From contig JAEYWD010000024.1 of NCBI GenBank assembly GCA_023429135.1, positions 1 to 64,000 of the forward strand: a stretch of DNA of 64,000 nt, in the 5' to 3' direction. Shown in pieces: positions 53,211 to 62,768 of this stretch. The first letter of the stretch is position 1; each line of letters begins with the position of its first letter. Below the pieces are notes generated by a model, which saw only the letters and a program-made list of their open reading frames with translations, made no database searches and was not told the origin of the DNA. The translations under genes were made by a program, and so were the position numbers. This DNA comes from Bacteroidota bacterium (GTDB lineage Bacteria > Bacteroidota > Bacteroidia > Bacteroidales > JAAUTT01).

Positions 53211-53774
53211 TTACTTTCCGGCTCGTATTCTGCTTAGTGTTTCCTTAGTGATTCCAAGGTAGGATGCAATGTGGACTAAAGATACTCTTTGAAAAATGAA
53301 GGGATAATCCTGCATCAGAGCATTAAAACGTTCTTCAGCAGTTTGGAATTTTGTATTTGTCATAAAATCGGCCATTTGCTTTGCAATAGTATACATAACA
53401 TTGAAGGCGAATTTTGAAAATTCCGGATATTTATTCATCAAATTATCGAAATCAGAATAATTCATTGAGTACACAACCGAATTTTCGAGTAATTTGCAAT
53501 TGTAGATAGTTGATTTATGGTAGTAGAAACCATCAATAGCAGTATTAAATGAATTCTCTAACGAGAACCATGTTGAGATTTCTTTACCGTTATTTGCATA
53601 GTAATAAACCCGGGCTAAACCTTTTTCAATGTAAAATATATCCCGACAAATATCACCCTGTTTATATAAATAATTGCCTTTCAATAATTCCTGGCGTTTA
53701 ATGTTAGTCATTATTTCTGCTTCTACTTCCGGAGGAGGATTGGTAATACTTCTTATATAGGAAGGTAGATTCAT
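53211..53774 (-). CDS. Crp/Fnr-family transcriptional regulator
   Basis: The 187-residue protein has a cyclic-nucleotide-binding-like beta roll (about 25-115; KGNYLYKQGDICRDIFYIEKG), a long dimer helix and a C-terminal helix-turn-helix VSLVHIASYLGITKETLSRIR. No N-terminal Cys cluster is present, so it is not an iron-sulphur FNR; the effector is unknown. The recognition helix ends only a few residues before the C-terminus (Ala-Gly-Lys), so the family's last segment is short. FNR-type palindromes upstream of the RND operon and the chemoreceptor are candidate targets. Confidence 0.92.
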   Translation of the reverse strand: MNLPSYIRSITNPPPEVEAEIMTNIKRQELLKGNYLYKQGDICRDIFYIEKGLARVYYYANNGKEISTWFSLENSFNTAIDGFYYHKSTIYNCKLLENSVVYSMNYSDFDNLMNKYPEFSKFAFNVMYTIAKQMADFMTNTKFQTAEERFNALMQDYPFIFQRVSLVHIASYLGITKETLSRIRAGK

Positions 53775-53837
53775 TCTTAAAATAGGTTTCTGTTACAGAA
53801 TTGCTAAATTAATAAACTATTTAAATTGTACTGATGT

Positions 53838-53873
53838 ATAACTTAAAAACATAATAATGTTGTTTTAAGTTAT
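53838..53873. terminator. AT-rich hairpin at the tetR 3' end
   Basis: ATAACTTAAAA (53838-53848) pairs perfectly with 53863-53873 around an inner partly paired loop. It overlaps the last codons of the TetR gene and lies upstream of the Crp/Fnr gene. It may be a weak terminator or an operator. Confidence 0.45.
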
Positions 53874-54485
53874 CTGGCGACTTAATTTAGCCTTAGCTGC
53901 TTCCCATTTTTGAACCCCGGAAAGAGTACACACACTCATAAAATGATAATCTAAAAACTCGTTCCATTGGAACTTAATTTTTTCAGTAGTCCCTGAAATA
54001 TGATTAAATACGTATGCTTCGAAAAGGAATGAAAACATATTTGCAATTGAATTTATGCAAATTTTATTATGAAATAAACCTTCCGTTTCTCCACATTGCA
54101 ATATAAAAACAAAATAATCGACGATACACTTTCTATATTGTAAAACTAAGCTATTGAGCAATGTTGGATAGTATTTTTTTAAATCGTATAATACACAGGA
54201 GTTTATCGAGAATAATTTTGTGAGAATGACTTTATAAAGATGAATTGTTTTATCTATGGCATCAGAATTTTCTTTTTTCAATATTTTTAGCTGCCGTTTA
54301 AATTCATAATAATCTGAAATAAAAAACTCATTTACCAACTCGTCCTTACATGTATATTCCTTGTAAATAGTTTTTTTTGACACATGAATATTTGCTGCAA
54401 TATCATCCATGGTTACACTGTTTATGCCATAGGTTAAAAACAGCTTTCGGATGAGATCATAATTTTCCATTAACAAGGTCTTCAT
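53865..54485 (-). CDS. TetR-family transcriptional regulator
   Basis: The 206-residue protein from ATG 54485 has the N-terminal TetR helix-turn-helix: LIRKLFLTYGINSVTMDDIAANIHVSKKTIYKEY. An all-helical ligand domain without recognisable specificity follows. It lies upstream of the Crp/Fnr gene and the RND operon on the same strand, so control of the pump is plausible. A GTG start at 54509 is possible but less likely. Confidence 0.88.
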   Translation of the reverse strand: MKTLLMENYDLIRKLFLTYGINSVTMDDIAANIHVSKKTIYKEYTCKDELVNEFFISDYYEFKRQLKILKKENSDAIDKTIHLYKVILTKLFSINSCVLYDLKKYYPTLLNSLVLQYRKCIVDYFVFILQCGETEGLFHNKICINSIANMFSFLFEAYVFNHISGTTEKIKFQWNEFLDYHFMSVCTLSGVQKWEAAKAKLSRQIT

Positions 54486-54820
54486 TTCTATTCCTAATTC
54501 TATTAACACATTTATTTTATGCCACTAATTCACTAATAAAAAGTTTTTTTCCGAAAACAAGTTTTCGGTTATTCGTGGATATCATTTTTATTAATTCATC
54601 AGTTTATAATTTATTTTTTTAATGGTCAGATGGAGCATCCATGACAATAATCATCGGTGTGAGTGTCAAAATTTTACTGTCATGGATGGTTCATTTTAGG
54701 GTTACCCCTTTTTTTATCTACACGAATAACATCCTGCTTTGCAGGATGCGCTTTAATTCGAGTATTCGTGGCTAATAAGACTAATCTGTCAAGTAGAACT
54801 AAAAGCAGTTTTTTTGACAT
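54486..54820. other. 335-bp intergenic region with several inverted repeats
   Basis: No gene is seen. ATCCATGACA (54637-54646) and its complement (54679-54688) form one inverted pair. CATCCTGC/GCAGGATG (54730-54748, loop TTT) forms a tight 8-bp hairpin. CACGAATA and TATTCGTG flank the latter. The hairpins follow the end of the chemoreceptor gene and may terminate it or mark an intergenic repeat. Confidence 0.5.
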
Positions 54821-56368
54821 TTAACTTACTTTAAAAAAGCTAATCATTCCTTTAAGCTCTTCTGCCTGGCTGGCCATTTCTTCTGCATTGGTTGCCATTT
54901 CTTCCGATACAGCGGCATTTTGCTGAGTAATTTGATTGAGTTGATGTAAGGCATTATTTATTTGTCCTATACCTTGGTTTTGTTCGTGACTGGCTTGGGC
55001 AATTTCCTGCACAAGTGCAATGGTGCGTTCCATTTCTGGAACAAGCGAGCTAAATTGAGATCCTGCATTCTCAGCAATTTGAACACTGCTTTTTGATAAT
55101 GAATTAATTTCATCGGCAGCAGAACGGCTGCCCTCAGCGAGTTTACGTACTTCTGCTGCAACAACCGCAAATCCTTTTCCATGTTCCCCTGCACGAGCAG
55201 CCTCGACCGCAGCATTTAAGGCAAGTATGTTCGTTTGAAAAGCTAAGTCTCCGATTATATTGATTTTCCCAGCAATATCTTTCATTGCAAGGACTGATTT
55301 ATTTACCGAATCTGTACTTTGATGGAAATTACACATTGTACCTTTTGAAATATTTTCTGTTCGGCCAGCATTTTCAGCATTATGTTGAATGTTGCCAGCA
55401 ATCTGTTCTACGGATGAAGAAATTTCCTCCACCGAAGCAGCCTGTTCATTCACCCCTTGAGATAGATTTTGTGACGATGAGCTTACTTGCTGACCGGCAC
55501 CGGCTATATTCTCAGCAGCGTTTATTATTGATGAGGCTATCTCTTTCAATTTTTCAGACATATCATACAAGGCTTTATATACACCTGTCATTTTCCTCTG
55601 GGTATCAAATTGCACAGCCAGGTTACCGTTAGCAATTTCTCTGGTTATTGCAAAAACTTCCGAAGGTTCGCCTCCAAGTTGTTCCTTTACATCCGAAATA
55701 ATTCTGGTCGAAGTTCTTACAACAATCAGAAAGGATATTAAGATGACTGAAAAAAACAGAATAATGGAATTGTTTATATAAGTTTGAATTTCTGCTTCGA
55801 GCCTTGATTTTAAGTTGTTGACCAAAGGTTCAATCTTTGTAGTTTCAATGTTGAAATTGCTTAGTTCTGCATTGGAGTTCTTTTTCTGGTTAATCTCAGA
55901 TTCAAATTCTTGTACGTCATTACTGAATGTACCTTGCAACCCCGAATCTTTATACCCTCGGTTTCTGCTCTTTTCAACAATTTCCAGAAAAGTATTATAG
56001 TAATTATCGACATGCACGTTAATGGTATTGAAAGAAGTAGTTGTATCCTGCGGCAAAAGTTTATTATCCTGAACATCTTTCAGCAACAGGATTAGTTCAT
56101 TATGTTCTTGTGTGAATTTATCAATATAGCTACTTTTTCCATTAGTAAAAAAATCGTTGTTTACAGCCTCATACAAAAGAAAGCTATTCTCGTTGTTGCG
56201 CATGTCCAGCAAGATTTTTTCTATACTTAAAAGCTGCCTGTAGAGATTATCCCGCTCTTTCATTTTTTGCAGTCTGTTCGACGCCACAAGTGCTATAATT
56301 ACAATAAGGAAAGTAATAGAACCAAATCCGAGATAAATCCTTTTTCCGAATGATAGTTTTTTAATCAT
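54821..56368 (-). CDS. Methyl-accepting chemotaxis protein
   Basis: The 515-residue protein has TM1 (about 10-30), a periplasmic four-helix-type sensor domain (about 31-190), TM2 (about 195-215), a HAMP-like segment and a long signalling coiled coil. The conserved tip DLAFQTNILALNAAVEAARAGEHGKGFAVVA is present. The end ELKGMISFFKVS lacks a CheR-tethering pentapeptide. No che or motility genes are in the window. An FNR-type operator precedes it. Confidence 0.94.
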   Translation of the reverse strand: MIKKLSFGKRIYLGFGSITFLIVIIALVASNRLQKMKERDNLYRQLLSIEKILLDMRNNENSFLLYEAVNNDFFTNGKSSYIDKFTQEHNELILLLKDVQDNKLLPQDTTTSFNTINVHVDNYYNTFLEIVEKSRNRGYKDSGLQGTFSNDVQEFESEINQKKNSNAELSNFNIETTKIEPLVNNLKSRLEAEIQTYINNSIILFFSVILISFLIVVRTSTRIISDVKEQLGGEPSEVFAITREIANGNLAVQFDTQRKMTGVYKALYDMSEKLKEIASSIINAAENIAGAGQQVSSSSQNLSQGVNEQAASVEEISSSVEQIAGNIQHNAENAGRTENISKGTMCNFHQSTDSVNKSVLAMKDIAGKINIIGDLAFQTNILALNAAVEAARAGEHGKGFAVVAAEVRKLAEGSRSAADEINSLSKSSVQIAENAGSQFSSLVPEMERTIALVQEIAQASHEQNQGIGQINNALHQLNQITQQNAAVSEEMATNAEEMASQAEELKGMISFFKVS

Positions 56369-56442
56369 ATTTCGATGTTTTATACATTGTTTTTTGAATT
56401 ATGCACAGAATCATTTTATGCCCTGCACAAAAATTCACAATG

Positions 56443-56450
56443 TAAAGTTG
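56443..56450 (-). promoter_or_regulatory. -7-like element (CAACTTTA) of the chemoreceptor gene
   Basis: CAACTTTA is nearly identical to the element before the RND operon and stands at the same 33-bp distance from an FNR-type palindrome. The predicted leader is about 70 nt. Confidence 0.45.
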
Positions 56451-56472
56451 GTAAGATGCAATAAGGTTATTG

Positions 56473-56486
56473 TTGATCTAAATCAA
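56473..56486. promoter_or_regulatory. Crp/FNR-type operator upstream of the chemoreceptor gene
   Basis: TTGATCTAAATCAA is a perfect TTGAT-N4-ATCAA palindrome, centred near -40 of the predicted start. The likely regulator is the Crp/Fnr protein encoded at 53211-53774. Confidence 0.72.
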
Positions 56487-56577
56487 TAAGTAAAAAAAGA
56501 AATATTTATTTGATATAATTAATTAATAGACAATTAGTTAACTTCTAAAATATCCAGTTGAACCAAATAATAAAACT

Positions 56578-57150
56578 TTAATTAGCAGTGTAGTCTTTTC
56601 GTTCCATAATTGATAATTCTGATTTTAGATATATACTTAAAAGGTCATTTGCAAGTATTTTAGCTACTTTGTAATCATGGCTTGTTGAAAAATCCGGATC
56701 TGCATCATAAATAAACGTGTCGACATGCTGACGGAGATCAAGTTTGCCTCGAACAAAATACTTATCATCCAGATAAGTCATATTATTGCGTATGTACTGA
56801 TAAAACTCGAGATTTTCCGAAAAATACTGCTCAAGCTTATCCAGCTCCTTGAGAAGGTACTTTTTTTGAGACTTGTCGCTGGCATTGGGTCGTTTAGACT
56901 CAATATTGAAAATTCTAACATAATAAATCAATTTACTGTAAACAGAAGGCTTAATTTCTTTAAAAAACTGAATTTCACACGCTTGGTTTGGAAAATTATT
57001 TGTAATGACATATTCTTTTAACTGCTTCAAACAATTACATATACAGTAAATTGATTGTTCTGATTTTTTTAATACATCAGGAGTTTCATTGTCTATTTGT
57101 TTCAACTCGGAATCCAGTATTTTTATTTTTTCATAAATAAAAGGCAACAT
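56578..57150 (-). CDS. RteC-domain protein
   Basis: The 190-residue protein has the RteC pattern: EIQFFKEIKPSVYSKLIYYVRIFNIESKRP, LEFYQYIRNNMTYLDDKYFVRGKLD, and FSTSHDYKVAKILANDLLSIYL. RteC activates excision genes of the CTnDOT conjugative transposon, but no conjugation, integrase or excision genes are in the window. It is somewhat shorter than RteC itself. It may be a remnant of an integrative element or a free-standing host regulator. Confidence 0.8.
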   Translation of the reverse strand: MLPFIYEKIKILDSELKQIDNETPDVLKKSEQSIYCICNCLKQLKEYVITNNFPNQACEIQFFKEIKPSVYSKLIYYVRIFNIESKRPNASDKSQKKYLLKELDKLEQYFSENLEFYQYIRNNMTYLDDKYFVRGKLDLRQHVDTFIYDADPDFSTSHDYKVAKILANDLLSIYLKSELSIMERKDYTAN

Positions 57151-57201
57151 AATATGGACTGTTTTGAGTTGGCATGATGTTGTTTCGACTGATTCGACAT
57201 G

Positions 57202-57621
57202 TTAATATTTGTTATTCCCGGAAACCCAATATTCCCCATCTTCCCTGGTATTGAACATTGTTATGCTAATTTTAAATATTGAGATAGTTTTAATCAGCTC
57301 CTTTATATGAAATTGTCCCAGCAAATCCGAGCTTATTACTATACCAACCTGTTTTAACTTACACATTTTTATCTGCTTACCAAGTTGTTGGATATAACGA
57401 TTGTTAATAGGATAGCAAAAATCAAAAGCATCTATATATAAAGTCGTTACCTTAAAGAATGCAATAGAGCTAAATAATGCATCAGTTTGTTCTATAAACT
57501 CCCATTGAGACATGTGTCGGTTATCCGGTAGCCATTTTAACCAAATTGTATTGGTGCTTATTGAAAAACTCATGATACAAAATTCATTACGAATTATTTC
57601 ATAGAATACTAAATCTGACAT
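57202..57621 (-). CDS. STAS/SpoIIAA-like small protein, paralogue B
   Basis: The 139-residue protein is a paralogue of the product at 42315-42722, with the same core (LYIDAFDFCYPI, KQVGIVISSDLLGQF, FNTREDGEYW). The family looks like a STAS or SEC14-type domain, without a visible phosphorylatable Ser in the usual place. It lies downstream of the RteC start region on the same strand. A 19-nt motif shared with the other paralogue's operon lies 92 bp upstream. Confidence 0.6.
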   Translation of the reverse strand: MSDLVFYEIIRNEFCIMSFSISTNTIWLKWLPDNRHMSQWEFIEQTDALFSSIAFFKVTTLYIDAFDFCYPINNRYIQQLGKQIKMCKLKQVGIVISSDLLGQFHIKELIKTISIFKISITMFNTREDGEYWVSGNNKY

Positions 57622-57712
57622 ATATTATAGCTTAACAAAAATTCTAACTAGGAGCTCGGCTGATTAACCAAAGAATAATGAAAAAGGGCCTGATGGCTAC
57701 TAAAAAACCATT

Positions 57713-57731
57713 TTCTAACCAGTAAAATAAA
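57713..57731. promoter_or_regulatory. Shared 19-nt upstream motif, copy 2
   Basis: This is the second copy of TTCTAACCAGTAAAATAAA, also at 45272-45290. Both copies have the same orientation relative to their downstream minus-strand genes. Confidence 0.45.
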
Positions 57732-57820
57732 TTTTAAACCACCGGGACACCTTTTTTACCTTGTTAATATAAGTATCATTAAATTAATCTATTACATAAT
57801 AAAACTATATAATAATCTTA

Positions 57821-58054
57821 TTAAATATTGCCAGATAAGCTCCTGATGTTCAAAAAATTGTTCCATTCCTTTTGAATATCTATTTGTACTTTAGTTTTCA
57901 TCTGACCTGTTAATTCCCAAACATTTTCTATTTGTTTGAATAATGCTTTATTATTATCCGATTCATTTATCCAGTTCAAAAGGAAATTGAGGTTCTCATC
58001 GGTGATGTTTCCTTTAAGATAGTCTGTTATTATGAGGTATATATCCCTTTTCAT
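57821..58054 (-). CDS. Short FecR-like (DUF4880-type) N-terminal protein
   Basis: The 77-residue protein matches only the N-terminal cytosolic segment of FecR-type anti-sigma factors: IITDYLKGNITDENLNFLLNWINESDNNKALFKQIENVW. Full FecR proteins are about 300-400 residues with a membrane helix and periplasmic domain; none follows here in any frame I checked. It could be a gene remnant or a small stand-alone sigma-binding protein. No ECF sigma gene is adjacent. Confidence 0.6.
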   Translation of the reverse strand: MKRDIYLIITDYLKGNITDENLNFLLNWINESDNNKALFKQIENVWELTGQMKTKVQIDIQKEWNNFLNIRSLSGNI

Positions 58055-58218
58055 CCGTACATATTTCCATTATAGGAATACAGGCTATTTTTTATAAAAT
58101 GGTCGTAATATCCTAGGTTTATGCTTTAAATGAAGAATAAAGCGATATATACTTATGATTAGCACAACCCTATTTTATCAACTCCAATGAATTATAAGTT
58201 TTCAGTAATTGACTTTTA

Positions 58219-59613
58219 TTATTCACCACCACCTCCTAATGCTCTGTATAAATCAACATAAGCAATTAATCTATCATATTTTAAGCTAACAACCTCCAAA
58301 TCACATTGCAAAGCATTATTTTGGACAGTAATCACTTCTAAATAATTAGCCGCTCCATTTTTAAATAATAATATGGCATCCTTCGATGCGTTTGAAAGAG
58401 CTTCTCTCTTTTCTTCCATAAGAGTGGTGCGGGTACCAGTAAAGCTAATTTTGGCTAAGGCATCAGAAACTTCACCAACAGCCGTTAATACCGTTTGCTT
58501 AAATTGAGCATTAGCCTTTTCCTGTTCAAGAAGAGCAATGTTGTAGGCTGATTTTAATGCTTTGCGTTGAAAGATTGGTTGAGTAAGGTTTACTCCAAAA
58601 CTTTTGGTTATTGAACCTGGTAGATTGAACCAGTTATTAAACAAACTAGCATTTGTTCCTACAGAAGAGCTAAGACTAAAAGATGGATACATTGCAGCTT
58701 TGGCAAGACCTGTTTTTGAACAAGCATATATCACATTGTATTCTGCTGCTTTAACATCAGGACGACGACTTAACAACTTTGCTGGAATTCCAGTATTTTC
58801 AATCTCCAGATTTGGGAATAATTGCTTTGTTCTGGTAATGCTATCGGGGTAATTGCCACATAAAATACTTATCGCATTTTCTTGGATAGCAATATTCTGA
58901 AGAACCGACTGCTCCAGCATTTCGGCTGTCGACTTTTGAGCTTTAGCCTGATAAACCGCTAGTGAGTTAGTTAATGCAGAATTATATTGAAGTTCAATCA
59001 TAGCTAAAGTACTGTCACTTAACTCAACATTTCGTTTTGATACCATAAGCTGTTCATCTAGTGCCACAAGATTGTAGTAAGCTTGCGCAACCAAGACTAT
59101 AATCCGGGTTTTTAATGCGGATACATTTTCTTTTTGCGCAAAGAATCCAGCCAATGCTCCCTTCTTCTGCAAACTGGCTTTTTTCCAAATATCTATCTCC
59201 CAAGCCAGGTTAAGAGAACTTGTATAGTCGGATGATTTACCGCTACCGGAAATCTGGGAAATAGAAGAATACTTGGACGGCCAGGTGTTAGAAATACTAC
59301 CATTCAGATCGATGGAAGGCAATGGAGCCAATCGGGATTGCTTATATGCAAGCTCTGTTTGTTGTAAAGTAAGTATTGCTGCTAAAATATCGCTATTCTT
59401 TTGTAACGACTGTTCAATTAATGAAATGAGAATTGTGTCTTTGAAAAAAGAACGCCAGAAAAGCTGAATTGTATCGGATGTTAAAGAAACAGAACCTCTA
59501 TAATTATTGGGGATATGTAGTTCCGAACGGGTATATTTTTGGCTTATACTACACCCAGAAATTAAAAGAATCAAACAGAAGTATGTTATTATATTTTTTT
59601 TATTTGGTCTCAT
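58219..59613 (-). CDS. TolC/NodT-type outer membrane efflux lipoprotein
   Basis: The 464-residue protein has a signal peptide with lipobox LISGC and two OEP repeats of long helices and barrel strands. Family words include PLPSIDLNGSIS, LLSRRPDVKAAEYN and LLFKNGAANYLEV, as in OprM/NodT proteins. It forms the outer-membrane duct of the RND system encoded just upstream (21-nt gap). Confidence 0.93.
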   Translation of the reverse strand: MRPNKKNIITYFCLILLISGCSISQKYTRSELHIPNNYRGSVSLTSDTIQLFWRSFFKDTILISLIEQSLQKNSDILAAILTLQQTELAYKQSRLAPLPSIDLNGSISNTWPSKYSSISQISGSGKSSDYTSSLNLAWEIDIWKKASLQKKGALAGFFAQKENVSALKTRIIVLVAQAYYNLVALDEQLMVSKRNVELSDSTLAMIELQYNSALTNSLAVYQAKAQKSTAEMLEQSVLQNIAIQENAISILCGNYPDSITRTKQLFPNLEIENTGIPAKLLSRRPDVKAAEYNVIYACSKTGLAKAAMYPSFSLSSSVGTNASLFNNWFNLPGSITKSFGVNLTQPIFQRKALKSAYNIALLEQEKANAQFKQTVLTAVGEVSDALAKISFTGTRTTLMEEKREALSNASKDAILLFKNGAANYLEVITVQNNALQCDLEVVSLKYDRLIAYVDLYRALGGGGE

Positions 59614-59634
59614 GTGCAGTAATTTGAGAGTTGA

Positions 59635-62600
59635 TTATCTTTTACCGGATGCTTTTTCCTGGAGGTATTGAAATGCAATAAATAGAAGAGGAATAATAAA
59701 AATACCCAGCAAAACACCGCTTGCCATACCCATTGCAGCACTAACACTTATAGATTTATTCCCGGTGGCCATATCTCCGGTAGTCCTCATCAAAGGAAGC
59801 ATACCAACAATGAATGCCAGTGAAGTCATAATAATTGGTCGCAGCCTTGCCTTTGAGCCATTTATGGCGGAGCTTAAAATGGACAGGCCCGACCGTCTTC
59901 GTTGTACGGCATACTCTACAATCAAAATAGAATTTTTTGCCAACAGGCCTATCAGCATAATAATTCCAACCTGAACGTAAATGTTATAGTCTAATCCCAC
60001 AGCCTTTATTCCTAAAAAGGCACCTATTAGCCCGGTAGGTATAGACAATAGCACAGCCAAAGGAAGAAGATAGCTTTCGTATTGTGCTGCTAATAGAAAA
60101 TATACAAACAATACACTTAACAGAAGGATAAAGAAAGTTTGATTACCAGCCAGTTTCTCTTCTAAACTAAGGCCTGACCACTCGTAGCTATATCCAATGG
60201 GTAGTTTCGTTAATACGTTTTTTTCCAAAATATCCATGAGGGCTCCATTACTAACCCCTTTAACTGACGCTACATTAATGGTTATCGCATTAAAAAGATT
60301 GTACCGGGTTACCGATTCCGGGCCATATACTTTACGAAGGGTGATTAAGGACTTAACCGGAACCATTTCATTTTTGTCATTTCGTACAAAAATTTCGTTA
60401 AATGCATTCTCATCAGTACGGTATGCTGCATCAGCTTTAACTGTAACCCTGTAAAATTTACCAAACCGTGTAAAATTCATGGACTGATCGCCAGAAAAGT
60501 AAGTTTGTATGGCATTTAGCATTTTACTAATGTCGACATTCATCTGGCTTGCTTTATCTTCATCAATCTCTAATTGAAATTGTGGATAATCGGTACGGAA
60601 CATTGTATAAGCAGATTGGACCCCGGGTTGTTGCATAATTTTAGCAATAACGGTATCCGCCATCGCTTTTAGTGATTCGGAATTTTTCCCATACTTATCC
60701 TGTAATACCAATTCTGCTCCATTGGTTACGCCATACCCCTCAACAGGAGGCATCCGGAATGCCATAGCCGATCCTTCCTTTACTGAATTAAGTTTTTCAG
60801 TAATAATTGCCAATACTTCATCAATGTCTTTTACCTGACCTCTGTTTTTCCTGTTTTTCAATTTTATAAAACCCATAGCATAAGATGAGCCTGAGCTATT
60901 GGAAAGTAAGCTAAACCCTGTTATAGATGAATAATTATCAATAGCCTCAACACCTTCCAGCATTTTGTCAATTTGTTTCGTGGTTTCTCGTGTACGGTCA
61001 AGTCCAGTTCCCGGAGGCATACTGAGATTATACATGATCATACCATCATCTTCCATTGGAACAAAGCTTTTGGGAGTAGTGGCCATCAGAAAAACCGCAG
61101 CAGCTATAATAGAAATGATTAAACCAGCACTAAGCCACTTTTTTGTAGCGAGTAATTTTATTCCATATATGTACTTACCGGTGAGACTATCGAAACCAGT
61201 ATTAAATGCAGTAAAGAACCGTTGTCTGAAATTAATCTCTTTTGAGTTCTTGTTTTGACTATGTGTATTTTTCAACAACAATGCACATAATGCAGGGGTG
61301 AGGGTTAAAGCATTAATTGCCGATATAGCAATAGCAACGGCCAAAGTATAGGCAAACTGTTTATAAAATAACCCTGAAGAACCCGACATGAACCCAATAG
61401 GAATAAATACCGCTGCCATTACAAGAGTGATAGAAATAATTGCGCTGGTAATATTCTGCATTGCGCCATGAGTGGCTTCTTTAGCTGATATATCGGATTT
61501 TTCCATTTTGCTATGAACAGCTTCGACTACTACGATAGCATCGTCCACAACAATACCAATTGCAAGAACCAAAGCAAAAAGCGTAAGAACATTAATTGTA
61601 AACCCAAAAATGAGAAGGAAGAAGAAGGTACCGATAATTGAAACCGGTACTGCTATTGCTGGAATTATAGTAGTTCGAAAATCCTTTAGGAACAATAAAA
61701 CAACCAGAATTACAAGTAAGAAAGCTTCCAGCAGGGTAGATATTACCTGACCAATAGCCTCATCAAGCCGATCTTTTGTACTCATTACACTGTTGCACTT
61801 TATACCAGGAGGGAACGATTTTGAAGCTTTTTCAATTTCCTTTCTAACTCCAATTTCTACATTATTGGCGTTGGAACCAGAAGTTTGTAAAATGGCAACA
61901 GTAACTCCATTATTTCCATTAACTTTGGTATCGCTACTATAGCTTATTGATCCAAATTCTATTCGGGCAATATCTTTTAGTCGAACAAGGTTAGTACCAT
62001 TGTTCTTGACTATAATATTTTCGAATTCTTCAGGTTGATTCTTTTTCCCTTTATAACGAATTACGTATTCCAAAGCAGCATCAGATTCTTCTCCTAATTT
62101 ACCTGGTGCTGATTCTAAACTTTGGTTGGAAATGGCTTGGGTTACATCGTCGGGCACCAAACCGTAAGTTGCCATTTTAAGTGGATTTAACCACACCCGC
62201 ATGGAATAGTCTTTTATTCCAAAAACCTGAACTTGACCCACCCCAGGTATACGTTTAATACCAGGCACTATATTTATGTTTATATAGTTTTGCAAAAACA
62301 GCTCATCATACTTATTGTTATCTTCGGTGAAAATATTGAAGATCATGATCATGCTGTTCTGTTGTTTGGAAGTGGTAAGCCCCGTTCTCACTACTTCCTG
62401 AGGAAGAATGGGAATGGCCTGTTGTACCCTGTTTTGAACATTTACAGCAGCCATATCCGGGTTAACCCCTTGTTTAAATATGATGGTGGTTGAGAATACT
62501 CCATCATTACTTGCAGTAGATTGGATGTACTGCATATTTTCAACTCCATTGATTTCTTCCTCCAAAGGAGTTACAACTGAACGAAGCACCGTTTCGCTGT

Positions 62601-62757
62601 TACCACCAGGATAACTCCCTGAAACTACTACTGTGGTGGGCGAAATATCCGGGAAGCGGGTAATGGGAAGTCGTGTAAGACCAATTACTCCTAAAATAAC
62701 CAGTATTACCGATATTACCGTAGCCTGAACAGGTCTGTCTATTATTTTATTAAGCAT
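59635..62757 (-). CDS. HAE1-type RND multidrug efflux permease
   Basis: The 1040-residue AcrB-like proton antiporter has RND features in order: N-terminal helix, SPTTVVVSGSYPGG, TM4 with the Asp pair in GIVVDDAIVVVEA, and TM10 with Lys in GLLAKNSILIVEYA. These acidic and basic residues form the proton relay. Length is normal, with two large periplasmic loops. It is the middle gene of a complete adaptor-permease-duct operon. Confidence 0.95.
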   Translation of the reverse strand: MLNKIIDRPVQATVISVILVILGVIGLTRLPITRFPDISPTTVVVSGSYPGGNSETVLRSVVTPLEEEINGVENMQYIQSTASNDGVFSTTIIFKQGVNPDMAAVNVQNRVQQAIPILPQEVVRTGLTTSKQQNSMIMIFNIFTEDNNKYDELFLQNYININIVPGIKRIPGVGQVQVFGIKDYSMRVWLNPLKMATYGLVPDDVTQAISNQSLESAPGKLGEESDAALEYVIRYKGKKNQPEEFENIIVKNNGTNLVRLKDIARIEFGSISYSSDTKVNGNNGVTVAILQTSGSNANNVEIGVRKEIEKASKSFPPGIKCNSVMSTKDRLDEAIGQVISTLLEAFLLVILVVLLFLKDFRTTIIPAIAVPVSIIGTFFFLLIFGFTINVLTLFALVLAIGIVVDDAIVVVEAVHSKMEKSDISAKEATHGAMQNITSAIISITLVMAAVFIPIGFMSGSSGLFYKQFAYTLAVAIAISAINALTLTPALCALLLKNTHSQNKNSKEINFRQRFFTAFNTGFDSLTGKYIYGIKLLATKKWLSAGLIISIIAAAVFLMATTPKSFVPMEDDGMIMYNLSMPPGTGLDRTRETTKQIDKMLEGVEAIDNYSSITGFSLLSNSSGSSYAMGFIKLKNRKNRGQVKDIDEVLAIITEKLNSVKEGSAMAFRMPPVEGYGVTNGAELVLQDKYGKNSESLKAMADTVIAKIMQQPGVQSAYTMFRTDYPQFQLEIDEDKASQMNVDISKMLNAIQTYFSGDQSMNFTRFGKFYRVTVKADAAYRTDENAFNEIFVRNDKNEMVPVKSLITLRKVYGPESVTRYNLFNAITINVASVKGVSNGALMDILEKNVLTKLPIGYSYEWSGLSLEEKLAGNQTFFILLLSVLFVYFLLAAQYESYLLPLAVLLSIPTGLIGAFLGIKAVGLDYNIYVQVGIIMLIGLLAKNSILIVEYAVQRRRSGLSILSSAINGSKARLRPIIMTSLAFIVGMLPLMRTTGDMATGNKSISVSAAMGMASGVLLGIFIIPLLFIAFQYLQEKASGKR

Positions 62758-62768
62758 AGTTGAACTCC

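Noticed and set aside
56578..57150. Part of an intact integrative conjugative element
   Set aside because: No integrase, tra, mob or excision gene and no flanking direct repeats were found around RteC.
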